Part shown: one piece after another, positions 7,532 to 14,626 of the stretch
How the letters are laid out: each line of letters starts with the position of its first letter
How positions within the stretch are numbered: position 1 is the first letter of the stretch
Assembly (NCBI RefSeq): GCF_002259645.1
Contig: NZ_MWWV01000002.1
Coordinates: 124,001-188,000 of the forward strand
Direction: 5' to 3'
DNA: 64,000 nt
Source: Bifidobacterium tissieri
GTDB lineage: Bacteria > Actinomycetota > Actinomycetes > Actinomycetales > Bifidobacteriaceae
Translations under genes and position numbers: made by a program
The notes under the pieces: model-generated
Database searches by the model: none
Seen by the model: only the letters and a program-made list of their open reading frames with translations
What the model was told of the DNA's origin: nothing

Positions 7532-8662
7532 TTACTGCCGGACCGGAGCCACGGACCCACGTACCACCAGCTGGGTGGGCATGGTCACATCAATACCGAA
7601 GTCATCGAGACCGATCTTGACGGCCATATGGCCCATATTGCCGAAGGGGGCATGCACGGTGGTAAGCGGCACCATCAGATCCTCGGCGTAGGGCATGTCA
7701 TCGAATCCGCCGACCGACACGTCGTCGGGCACGGACTTGCCAAGCTTGCACAGTGCGGCGATCACGTACAACGCCAATTCATCGGTGACGGCGACGACTG
7801 CGGTGCAATCGTGAACGGTCGGGAACATGGCCATGGTATTGGCGATCGAGGCGGCCCGATCGATGTCGAGCGGAATGGTGCAACGCGGATCGAACTCGAT
7901 GCCGGCCTCGCGCAACGCACGCAGGAATCCGTGGTATCGGGACATTAACACACTGGAGTTGCGACGCAGTCCGGCGAACATGAATCGACGGTGGCCGAGC
8001 GAGATCATGTATTTTGTCAGTTCATACATGCCGGTTTCGTTGGCGTAGTCCACCACCGCGATCTCCCGCAACAGCCGCATACGAGGCCTGGCGAGCACCA
8101 CCAGACGCGTTCCCACGGATTTGAACTTGTCCACATAATCGTTGAGCACATCGTCGATCGGGTCATCGATCACATCACTGGCGGTAAGCACCGCCAAGCG
8201 GGGACGTTGGGAGAGCAGATCATCGAGAATCGGCTTGGGCTCGTCCCATTTGCCACCGGTGGATGCGATGCGGAACATCATCTTGCGATCGGACGTCTCA
8301 CGTTCCACTCCAGCGGTCATCTCGCTGTAGGTACCGCCGGAGATGTGGTCCACCACCAGAGTGACGGAGTTGGGAGGCGTGGTGAGGGCCAGTGCATGTG
8401 CGTTGGGCACGTAGCCGAGTCGTTCGATGGCTTCCTGGACCTTTGCTCTGGTGGCGTCGGAGACCCTGGCGTTGCCGCGCATCACACGCGACACGGTAGC
8501 CGCGGAGACGCCGGCCGCCGCGGCGATGTCACGAATATTGACACTGCTGGTACGTGCCGGACCCGAATGGCTGCGATGACGAGTGCCGGTTTCTGATCTG
8601 GTATCCGAGGTTCTCGATCCGACATCCGACGATTGTGCATCGTCCAACTGCTTTCGATTCAC
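7532..8662 (-). CDS. LacI family transcriptional regulator
   Basis: 376 residues. A polar N-terminal extension of about 40 residues precedes the helix-turn-helix (NIRDIAAAAGVSAATVSRVM) and hinge (NAHALALTT). The effector domain ends with SVGGFDDMPYAEDLMVPLTT, typical of sugar-responsive LacI/GalR regulators. Upstream, 8789-8909 holds three copies of TAGTGTGATCACACTA and one different palindrome, so autoregulation is likely. The genes it once controlled nearby appear deleted (remnants at 8907-9308). The effector cannot be read. Confidence 0.92.
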   Translation of the reverse strand: MNRKQLDDAQSSDVGSRTSDTRSETGTRHRSHSGPARTSSVNIRDIAAAAGVSAATVSRVMRGNARVSDATRAKVQEAIERLGYVPNAHALALTTPPNSVTLVVDHISGGTYSEMTAGVERETSDRKMMFRIASTGGKWDEPKPILDDLLSQRPRLAVLTASDVIDDPIDDVLNDYVDKFKSVGTRLVVLARPRMRLLREIAVVDYANETGMYELTKYMISLGHRRFMFAGLRRNSSVLMSRYHGFLRALREAGIEFDPRCTIPLDIDRAASIANTMAMFPTVHDCTAVVAVTDELALYVIAALCKLGKSVPDDVSVGGFDDMPYAEDLMVPLTTVHAPFGNMGHMAVKIGLDDFGIDVTMPTQLVVRGSVAPVRQ

Positions 8663-8788
8663 GTTCGTCCCCTCTCGTCTTCCGTTTCAGATCGTTGTAT
8701 GGTCTCAGACCCGCGCAGAGAGCGCAGGGGTACCGGCCGAAATCCCATAGAAACCAATGTCATCCAATATACGGACATCCCCTTCCCC

Positions 8789-8909
8789 TAGTGTGATCAC
8801 ACTAACGAAAGAGGATGTGCCATGATCGTTGAAATTTCAACGAATGTGACTCTTGCCAATCCGTTAGTGTGATCACACTAAGGGAGAGAGTTGTAGTGTG
8901 ATCACACTA
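8789..8909. promoter_or_regulatory. Operator cluster: three TAGTGTGATCACACTA palindromes plus one other
   Basis: Perfect copies at 8789-8804, 8864-8881 (extended to TTAGTGTGATCACACTAA) and 8894-8909, with centres 76 and 29 bases apart. A different 16-bp palindrome, CGTTGAAATTTCAACG, is at 8827-8842. The cluster is upstream of the LacI gene that starts at 8662. Two different motifs suggest two regulators meet here. Confidence 0.8.
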
Positions 8910-9095
8910 ATTCTCAGTGAACTGAGCCCACTGATCCTGCAGCTGCTTGAACATGGAGCTCCAGTTCACGCCGGTGGTATAGGGGGCGAGGGTCTGATCG
9001 GCTTCCTCGACGACCTTGGCGGCGGCCTTGTCATCAAGCAGCTTGTCGGGTAGGGATGCCTCGACGTACTGGGTGGCGTCGGCGACGGCCGAGAA
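8907..9095 (-). pseudogene. Remnant: C-terminus of an ABC sugar-binding protein
   Basis: Minus-strand frame about 60 codons long ending at TAG (8907-8909) and reading ADATQYVEASLPDKLLDD, then VNWSSMFKQLQDQWAQFTEN. This is the characteristic tail of family 1 extracellular sugar-binding proteins. The rest of the gene is gone; right of about 9095 the sequence belongs to another gene on the other strand. Its stop codon overlaps the last operator palindrome. Confidence 0.7.
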
Positions 9096-9308
9096 GGAAA
9101 CGGAATCAATGGCAACAACGGAACCACCAATGGCAACTCCGTCAACAATGCCAACGGCTCTGGCAACGGATCCAAGAACGTTTCCGGCGCCAAGACGAAT
9201 GGCTCCACGCTCAGCCGTACCGGTAGCGCCGTGGCCGGCATCGCGATCGCCACGATCGTGCTGGTCGGAGCCGGTGTCACGCTGGTGATGCGCAAGCGTC
9301 AGGCCTGA
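9096..9308 (+). pseudogene. Remnant: C-terminus of a cell-wall-anchored protein
   Basis: Plus-strand frame ending at TGA 9306-9308. It shows an Asn/Gly/Ser/Thr-rich spacer (NGNNGTTNGNS), then TLSRTGSAVAGIAIATIVL and a basic tail MRKRQA. This is the sorting-signal layout (LPxTG-like, membrane helix, positive tail) seen at the ends of bifidobacterial surface glycosidases, with LSRTG in place of LPxTG. An in-frame stop at 9051 and the absence of any N-terminal part show it is a leftover. A terminator follows at 9380. Confidence 0.7.
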
Positions 9309-9379
9309 CGGTATTTGATTCGGAGTCCGAATCTACTTCCGTGGAACCAGATTCCTGAACACGCCATCATCTGATCAAG

Positions 9380-9413
9380 GGTGGGATGTCGAGCAATCGG
9401 CGTCCCGCCTTTT
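9380..9413 (+). terminator. Rho-independent terminator after the surface protein remnant
   Basis: GGTGGGATG (9380-9388) pairs with CGTCCCGCC (9401-9409), followed by TTTT. It ends the lost plus-strand gene. Between here and 9617 I see no gene. Confidence 0.75.
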
Positions 9414-9617
9414 CGCGTTCGAGGCCCTTCCCCGCTGCTCCTACATTCGAATCGGAACTGTCGCAGCACTTGAAGACTCCAATCCTTTCACGATACCGGC
9501 CGTATCAGCACACCACCTCGGACATTCGTACAGAACTCAAAGACCGCCCCCCATTGAACCGACGCCCTCTCGTCGGACTCCCGACAAGACCATCCCGCCT
9601 CGGGATACATTCGCCCG

Positions 9618-9662
9618 TCGACAAACGTCGTGCCGTTGACATATTATTGTGAGCGCTAACAA
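9618..9662 (+). promoter_or_regulatory. Promoter with LacI-type operator upstream of the first small peptide gene
   Basis: TCGACA (9618-9623) and TATTAT (9642-9647) are spaced by 18 bases, and TTGTGAGCGCTAACAA (9647-9662), one mismatch from a perfect palindrome, overlaps the expected start site. GAGCGCTA-centred palindromes are typical LacI/GalR operators. The peptide gene starts at 9729. Confidence 0.6.
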
Positions 9663-9728
9663 AAGGACAATATCCAGCGAAAACCGGAGAGCAGTCACGT
9701 CCAACGCACGACAACAGAGGAGACCATC

Positions 9729-9860
9729 ATGAACATCGCAAAGAGCATGCTGCACGGACTCGCCATGTACGGATCCTCCATCGCCAGCACGAACGCCGGC
9801 ATGGCCAATCGTCACCTTATGGAGGCAGTCATCGATCTGGCTCACGAAGACCAGCGCTGA
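9729..9860 (+). CDS. Small peptide of a tandem family, member 1 (43 residues)
   Basis: Starts MNIAKSMLHGLAMYGSSIAS and ends VIDLAHEDQR; ribosome binding site AGAGGAGA precedes the ATG. It shares a short basic start, an LA(L/M)YG(A/S)S-like hydrophobic core and an acidic, arginine-ended tail with four genes downstream (10740-11497) and one at 55250. I do not recognise the family. There is no classical signal peptidase site, no double-glycine leader and no neighbouring modification or export gene. Repeated coding constraint plus ribosome binding sites make it a real gene family. It may act at the membrane, as an amphipathic peptide, or as a signal; this is open. Confidence 0.75.
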   Translation: MNIAKSMLHGLAMYGSSIASTNAGMANRHLMEAVIDLAHEDQR

Positions 9861-10210
9861 CGACCATCAACGATCAAGTCGATCACGTTTTCGACGAACC
9901 CGTCCCACACCTGCCGCCAACACACCAATAGATCCGCCTCTACATCGCAGGAAAACACACCACACGGTCCGCAATCATAGAGCGATCCGCCGGTCGCTAT
10001 CACATATGACAGGCGAGGCGGCGGAAAGAGAACGGAAGGGTATCCTCCATCCACGGCCGGACAATGGCGTTCGCCCTTTTTGTCACTTGTGGTTTCGTAA
10101 CCTCTTTCTCATTACCCGCAGTTTCACAGTCCCCTCCCCCACGCAAGACTTACGCACAACGGCCGCCGAAGCCCCGCCGAACGGTCCGCACGGCTCCTCG
10201 AAGATCGGAA
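9861..10210. other. Intergenic stretch without a recognisable gene
   Basis: Between small peptide gene 1 and the palindromic element B. No coding pattern, RNA gene or terminator with a T run is evident. Confidence 0.4.
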
Positions 10211-10324
10211 ATACGGGCCCAACAGGACGAAATCCTTAATTCGTAGTGCGTTACGGACGTTTTGAGGCTCAGCAGCGTCCGCAAGACACTACGAATCGCC
10301 AAAACCGTCTTTTTCAGCCCGTAT
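10211..10324 (+). repeat. 114-bp palindromic repeat element, copy B
   Basis: Bounded by ATACGGGC and GCCCGTAT, with inner pairs ATTCGTAGT/ACTACGAAT and ACGGACG/CGTCCG. Aligns over its full 114 bases with the reverse complement of 4868-4981. It sits between two small peptide genes. The compensated arms suggest either an RNA structure or a small mobile element. Confidence 0.75.
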
Positions 10325-10622
10325 TATTGCCGAGCAGGCGGCCCAAAGTCCCGGAGACAGCGCCCAATACAACACGCCACCGCACCGCTGACATCACCGC
10401 ACCGCCACGCAATTCAGCGGCGCGACAGCACAACACACAACATCGCAACAACGCGGGAACGCTAGCTCGTATACCCTCGTCACCGCTTCATAACTTGATC
10501 GTACCCCGCAAAAAGTGAGCCCTCACATCACAAGCAAACGCAGCGGCCCGCCCGCACAAAAACCTTGTAACTTCAAGGAGTTCAGGACTTCAAGCCGCGA
10601 CACGCCGACAGATCGGCACAAT

Positions 10623-10663
10623 ACCAACCACTTGGTAGGTTTCTCTGCGCCAGCGCTTGCGCA
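10623..10663. promoter_or_regulatory. Two palindromes upstream of small peptide gene 2
   Basis: ACCAACCACTTGGT (10623-10636) and TGCGCCAGCGCTTGCGCA (10646-10663, TGCGC/GCGCA arms) lie 77-117 bases before the peptide gene at 10740. Their form suits regulator binding. Between 10325 and 10622 I see no gene. Confidence 0.45.
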
Positions 10664-10739
10664 AATCGTGCCGATGCTCTATCGTTATTCATGTCAGCCA
10701 AACAAGGCGGACAACAAACAAGCAGAAAAGGGAACAGCA

Positions 10740-10862
10740 ATGAACATGAAGAACAGCATGATGCGCAGCCTGGCCCTGTACGGCGCTTCCGTGATGGCCG
10801 GTTCCTGCAGCAAGATGAACCAGACGGTCATCGATCTGGCCCGCGAGGCAGAAGCCCGCTAG
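10740..10862 (+). CDS. Small peptide of a tandem family, member 2 (40 residues)
   Basis: Starts MNMKNSMMRSLALYGASVMA and ends VIDLAREAEAR. The ATG at 10740 follows AAAAGGGA; a longer in-frame reading exists upstream but has no relation to the family. It is the only member with a cysteine (position 23). Its tail VIDLA(R/H)E matches member 1, while its front matches members 3 and 4. Function unknown. Confidence 0.78.
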   Translation: MNMKNSMMRSLALYGASVMAGSCSKMNQTVIDLAREAEAR

Positions 10863-10968
10863 AGCACACCACGCGCCTCAAGAACGGCGCATAACGCATA
10901 ACACACATACGCATAAGACTTAGACGACAATTTACAAAGACTAGATAGCAAGACTTAAGGAGAACATC

Positions 10969-11094
10969 ATGAACATCAAGAAGAGCATCCTGCGCGGCAT
11001 GGCCCTGTACGGCGCTTCCGCTATGACCGCCACCCCGTCCACCAGCAAGCAGATCTTCGACAGCATCCAGTCTCTCGAGAACGACGCCCGCTGA
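10969..11094 (+). CDS. Small peptide of a tandem family, member 3 (41 residues)
   Basis: Starts MNIKKSILRGMALYGASAMT and ends in QSLENDAR, with AAGGAGAACATC before the ATG. Very close to member 4 (30 of 41 positions identical by eye), showing recent duplication with selection on the protein. The spacing of 106 bases from member 2 leaves room for its own promoter. Function unknown. Confidence 0.8.
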   Translation: MNIKKSILRGMALYGASAMTATPSTSKQIFDSIQSLENDAR

Positions 11095-11158
11095 GCGACG
11101 CCAGATACCGCAAACACCGAATAAACGAGTAACCGAATACAACGAGTAAGGAACGATA

Positions 11159-11284
11159 ATGGACATCAAGAAGAGCATGATCCGCGGTCTCGCCCTGTAC
11201 GGCGCCGCCACCATGACCGCCACCCCGGCCGCAAGCAAGCAGATCTTCGATTCCCTGCGCGGACTCGAGAACGACGCTCGCTGA
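11159..11284 (+). CDS. Small peptide of a tandem family, member 4 (41 residues)
   Basis: Starts MDIKKSMIRGLALYGAATMT and ends RGLENDAR; AAGGAA precedes the ATG. Near-duplicate of member 3, 64 bases downstream of it. The central ATPxxSKQIFDS segment is shared only by these two. Function unknown. Confidence 0.8.
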   Translation: MDIKKSMIRGLALYGAATMTATPAASKQIFDSLRGLENDAR

Positions 11285-11374
11285 ATCCTGCAATAGCGTC
11301 AGCATCGGAATGCTGCGCGTATCACCATCAACCGATTCAACACCGATTCATTCATCATCAATCAAGGAGTAGCA

Positions 11375-11497
11375 ATGAGCTTCAAGAACAGCATGAAGAA
11401 GACCCTGGCCCTCATGGGCGCCGCCTCGCTGACCGCATACAACGGCCGCACCTACCAGCAGATCGCCGAGTCCGCCCTGAGCGACGACGAGCGCTGA
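11375..11497 (+). CDS. Small peptide of a tandem family, member 5 (40 residues)
   Basis: Starts MSFKNSMKKTLALMGAASLT and ends SALSDDER, with a strong CAAGGAG ribosome binding site. More divergent than members 3 and 4 but with the same basic start, LALxGA core and acidic arginine-ended tail. Last gene of the cluster; the next gene (endonuclease IV) is convergent, and no strong terminator is visible between. Confidence 0.76.
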   Translation: MSFKNSMKKTLALMGAASLTAYNGRTYQQIAESALSDDER

Positions 11498-11724
11498 GCC
11501 GGGCTAGTCGAGAGTAAGAACCACAGCAACAGGCATCCCCGAGGTCTACGATCATCACGATAGTAAACCTCAACCACAAGAGAAGAAGAACAGGAAACTG
11601 CGGACAATGACGTTCGTGTTTTCTCCGTCGCATCGCCAGTCGAAAACCACGCCCAAGCGCATTTGGGTGAGATTCCGGCCGACAGTACGTAAATCAAGTC
11701 CGCGCGAGTACGAGATCGCGCAAA

Positions 11725-12693
11725 TCAAACCTGTCCCTGCGCGAGACCGCGCAATAGGGCGATTTCATCGCGGTGGGTGGTCGGCGTCAGTTCCTTGGTT
11801 TCCAGGATCATCGGCAAGGTGTTGAGCCTGGGATCGTTGACCATACGTGTGAAGAACGGTAGACCAAGTGCGCCGTCACCGATGTTCGCGTGACGGTCCT
11901 TATGCGAGTTCAGTCCGTTGATGGAGTCGTTCGCGTGAATGGCCTTGAGACGATTCAGCCCGATGACTTCATCGAAATTCGCAAGCACGGCGTCGAAGTC
12001 GTTCAGCAGATCGTAGCCGGCGTCGAACACGTGGCAGGTGTCGAGCGTCACGCCTACCAGAGACTCGGATTCCACTCCGGCTTCTTCCGGCTCCCCCGTT
12101 TGGATCGGCGTCTTCGTCATGGCCGACGTCTGTGGTTGCGTCAGACGTTCTTCGATACCGCTGATGATCGCCGCGATCTCCTCGAAGTTGCGACCGCATT
12201 CGGTTCCCTTGCCCGCCATGGTCTCCAGCAGGATCGGCACGACGACCTCGCCGCTTTCGGCGAGGTCGTTCAGTACGCGACTCAGGCTTTCGGCGATCAG
12301 CCGGCAACCCGTTTCGGCGCCTTGGCCCACATGCGCCCCCGGATGCACATTGAGATAGATCGGCTGGCCCGCCCGCCGGATTGCGGCCAAGAGGCGCAGG
12401 TCCTCCTCCATCGCGGTGATGGCGAACTCGCGTTTGGACTCGTCCTTCGCCGCGAAATTGTAGACATAGGGCGCGTGCGCCACCAATGGGCCGTAGTGTT
12501 CGGACCGTAATTGCTCGCCCAGTTCTCGCGCCCCCTGCTCGGTCAGCGTCTTCGACCGCTTGCCATACGGCGAGCGCGGGAAGAACGCAAATGTGGTGCC
12601 GCATTCCTCATGCGATCGTTCCAGTAGCTTCCCCCAGCCACCGGACGTCGACAGATGCGATCCGATGAACAATTCCCGCTTCGTTTCCGCCAT
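11725..12693 (-). CDS. nfo: Endonuclease IV (AP endonuclease, deoxyribonuclease IV)
   Basis: 322 residues. TIM-barrel AP endonuclease with the zinc-ligand motifs in order: IGSHLSTSGGW (start), VAHAPYVYNFA, NVHPGAHVGQG, PILLETMAGKG, VTLDTCHVFDAGYD, KAIHANDSI, HANIGDGALG and LPMILETKE. It cleaves DNA at abasic sites in base excision repair, in the cytoplasm. An acidic insertion (about 25 residues, TQPQTSAMTKTPIQTGEP) sits before the VTLDTCH strand. Single gene; a TGAAATCGGTTTCA palindrome lies 124 bases upstream. Confidence 0.95.
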   Translation of the reverse strand: MAETKRELFIGSHLSTSGGWGKLLERSHEECGTTFAFFPRSPYGKRSKTLTEQGARELGEQLRSEHYGPLVAHAPYVYNFAAKDESKREFAITAMEEDLRLLAAIRRAGQPIYLNVHPGAHVGQGAETGCRLIAESLSRVLNDLAESGEVVVPILLETMAGKGTECGRNFEEIAAIISGIEERLTQPQTSAMTKTPIQTGEPEEAGVESESLVGVTLDTCHVFDAGYDLLNDFDAVLANFDEVIGLNRLKAIHANDSINGLNSHKDRHANIGDGALGLPFFTRMVNDPRLNTLPMILETKELTPTTHRDEIALLRGLAQGQV

Positions 12694-12816
12694 GGCTTCC
12701 TCTTTTCATTCCACAGATACATTCCGCAGGACTGTCGTCAGTATGCCCGAAAGCGTGGTCATCGATAGCGAGGATCACGAGCATGCGGCGGAACGGCACT
12801 CACGACACACGGTTGC

Positions 12817-12830
12817 TGAAATCGGTTTCA
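12817..12830. promoter_or_regulatory. LacI-type palindrome upstream of nfo
   Basis: TGAAATCGGTTTCA, identical to the site at 7148-7161. It lies between nfo (start 12693) and the end of the Rrf2 gene (12940). Its role for a DNA repair gene is unclear. Confidence 0.5.
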
Positions 12831-12939
12831 TGAGTTATGGTGAAGGTGTTGGGACAAGCAAGAGGAAACGGCGTGTCGCATGAGAATGGGCGGAACGAAT
12901 TCAGCGAGGTCCACTTGTGGGCGCCCTGTACCCGCGGTG

Positions 12940-13392
12940 TCATTGGTGCCGCGTGGGTTTGTCGTTGAGTTGGACGTGGTAGTCGTCGATGATGTCCGCC
13001 AGCGTGATGGAGCGCATGGCCCCGGCTGTGGCGTGTTCGATCTTCTCGTAGGAGGGGGCGAGCGTGGCGTGGATATTCCGCGCCACGGGGCATGACTGTC
13101 CCTTGTATTGGTGGACGCCGATCATGGTGGCCAATCCATCGGGTTCGACGGCGTTCTGGATGTCGAGCAACGTCACATCCTTGGGGTCTTGGATCAGGTG
13201 TGCACCGACGTTGCCGCGTTGGACATCGATGATGCCGGCTTTTTTGAGCGCGGCGAAGAGCGCTCGAATGCTTGCAGGGTTGCAGCCAGTGCTTTCGGCC
13301 AGCAGCGTGCTGGTGACGCGGTCGTCGCTGCCGGCTTCGTTCATGAAGATGAGGCAGTGCACCGCCACTGAGCATTTCATGCTGATATGCAT
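12940..13392 (-). CDS. Rrf2 family transcriptional regulator
   Basis: 150 residues, starting MHISMKCSVAVHCLIFM with GGGAGG upstream. Winged-helix region VTSTLLAESTGCNPASIRAL followed by RGNVGAHLIQDPKDVTLLDI is the Rrf2 pattern. One cysteine in the loop (GQSCPVA) remains where Fe-S-binding members have three, so a cluster is unlikely; single-cysteine redox sensing is possible. It is divergent from an NADPH oxidoreductase gene across a shared region with a perfect 25-bp inverted repeat (13482-13506), so it probably represses that gene and itself. Confidence 0.88.
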   Translation of the reverse strand: MHISMKCSVAVHCLIFMNEAGSDDRVTSTLLAESTGCNPASIRALFAALKKAGIIDVQRGNVGAHLIQDPKDVTLLDIQNAVEPDGLATMIGVHQYKGQSCPVARNIHATLAPSYEKIEHATAGAMRSITLADIIDDYHVQLNDKPTRHQ

Positions 13393-13451
13393 GTGTCCTC
13401 CCGTCCTTCGTGCCGTCGTCCCATATGTTCAGGCGTTGCGACGCTGCTATG

Positions 13452-13506
13452 TTGACGATATCCCGGCGTCACGATATGGTTTAATGTAATTCTAAATATT
13501 ACATTA
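13452..13506 (+). promoter_or_regulatory. Promoter and inverted-repeat operator for the oxidoreductase gene
   Basis: TTGACG (13452-13457) and TATGGT (13475-13480) have a 17-base spacer. Directly after, TAATGTAAT (13482-13490) and ATTACATTA (13498-13506) form a perfect inverted repeat covering the expected start site. Most likely the operator of the divergent Rrf2 regulator. Confidence 0.7.
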
Positions 13507-13558
13507 CTGGGTCGTCGGAAATCCAACACCTGCGGAATCGAAGAAAGGACGCGCCACC

Positions 13559-14581
13559 ATGCGAGCAGCGCAGATCAACCGTTACGAGAAAGACGTCGCC
13601 AAGGCCATTGCGGGGGTTGAGGTCAACGAGATCCCCGAACCGTCCATCGGCGACCGCGACATACTGATTCGCGTCAAGGCGGCGGCAGTCAATCCGCTGG
13701 AATTGCTGGTCGTCACCGGCGGAGTCAAGCTGATCCAGGATTATCCGATGCCGGTCACGCTCGGCAACGAGGTCGCCGGCGTCGTGGAACGCGTGGGCGA
13801 CGCGGTGCGCGGATTCCAGCCGGGTGATCGCGTGTATGCCCGCACGCCGATCGACCACCCCGGCGCGCTCGCTGAATTCGTCGCATTGCCCGCCGACGCC
13901 GTGGCACCGATGCCCGAGGGCTATGATTTCGACGAGGCCGCGACCATCCCGCTCACCGGTCTGACCGCGTGGCAGGCGTTCACGGAGGTTCTGGACGCCA
14001 AGCCGGGGCAGGGCGTCCTCATTCCCGGAGGCTCGGGCAGCTTCGGACGCATGGCGGTGCCGATCGCCAAATCGCTGGGGCTGGACGTCACCGTCACCGG
14101 TAACGAGCGCTCGCGCGACGAGATTCTCGCCCTCGGCGCCGACAGGTATCTCGACTACCGTGCGGAGAATTACTGGCAGGCCGGCATCGGCGTCGACTAC
14201 GTGATCGATACACTCGGACCGGCCGAGTTCGACCGTGAGCTGTCCGTGCTGAAACCCGGTGGTACGTTGCTCAGCTTGCGTGGCGTGCCCAACAAAGCAT
14301 TCGCCGAACGCATGCAGATGCCGTTCCTCAAGCGCACGCTGTTCTCGCTCGCCGGATCGAAGCTCGACAAGAAGGCGCAGGCGCAGGGCAAGCGGTACGA
14401 ATTCATCTTCGTGCGGGCGGATGGTGAACAGCTGCGTCATGTCACCGACATCGTGAAGGAGCGTGATGTGCGCCCCTCCATCGACCCGCACATGTTCCGT
14501 CTTGACGACATTCAAGCGGCGCTCAAGCTTGTCGCCGGCGTGGGAGGGCGCGCGTCGGGCAAGGTCGTGGTCCGGTTCTGA
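13559..14581 (+). CDS. NADP-dependent quinone oxidoreductase-like protein (MDR superfamily)
   Basis: 340 residues, ribosome binding site AAAGGACG. GroES-like N-terminal half (NEIPEPSIGDRDILIRVKAA, LGNEVAGVVERVGD, GDRVYARTP) and Rossmann half (GVLIPGGSGSFGRMAVPIAK, YVIDTLGP). No zinc ligands of alcohol dehydrogenases, so it belongs to the zinc-independent quinone reductase group. It would reduce quinones or enone compounds with NADPH. Divergent from an Rrf2 regulator; a short-chain dehydrogenase gene follows 45 bases downstream, probably in the same transcript. Confidence 0.9.
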   Translation: MRAAQINRYEKDVAKAIAGVEVNEIPEPSIGDRDILIRVKAAAVNPLELLVVTGGVKLIQDYPMPVTLGNEVAGVVERVGDAVRGFQPGDRVYARTPIDHPGALAEFVALPADAVAPMPEGYDFDEAATIPLTGLTAWQAFTEVLDAKPGQGVLIPGGSGSFGRMAVPIAKSLGLDVTVTGNERSRDEILALGADRYLDYRAENYWQAGIGVDYVIDTLGPAEFDRELSVLKPGGTLLSLRGVPNKAFAERMQMPFLKRTLFSLAGSKLDKKAQAQGKRYEFIFVRADGEQLRHVTDIVKERDVRPSIDPHMFRLDDIQAALKLVAGVGGRASGKVVVRF

Positions 14582-14626
14582 TCATTGGGTAATTGACGAA
14601 CGCGAATGAAAGGGAGTGGATTGGCA

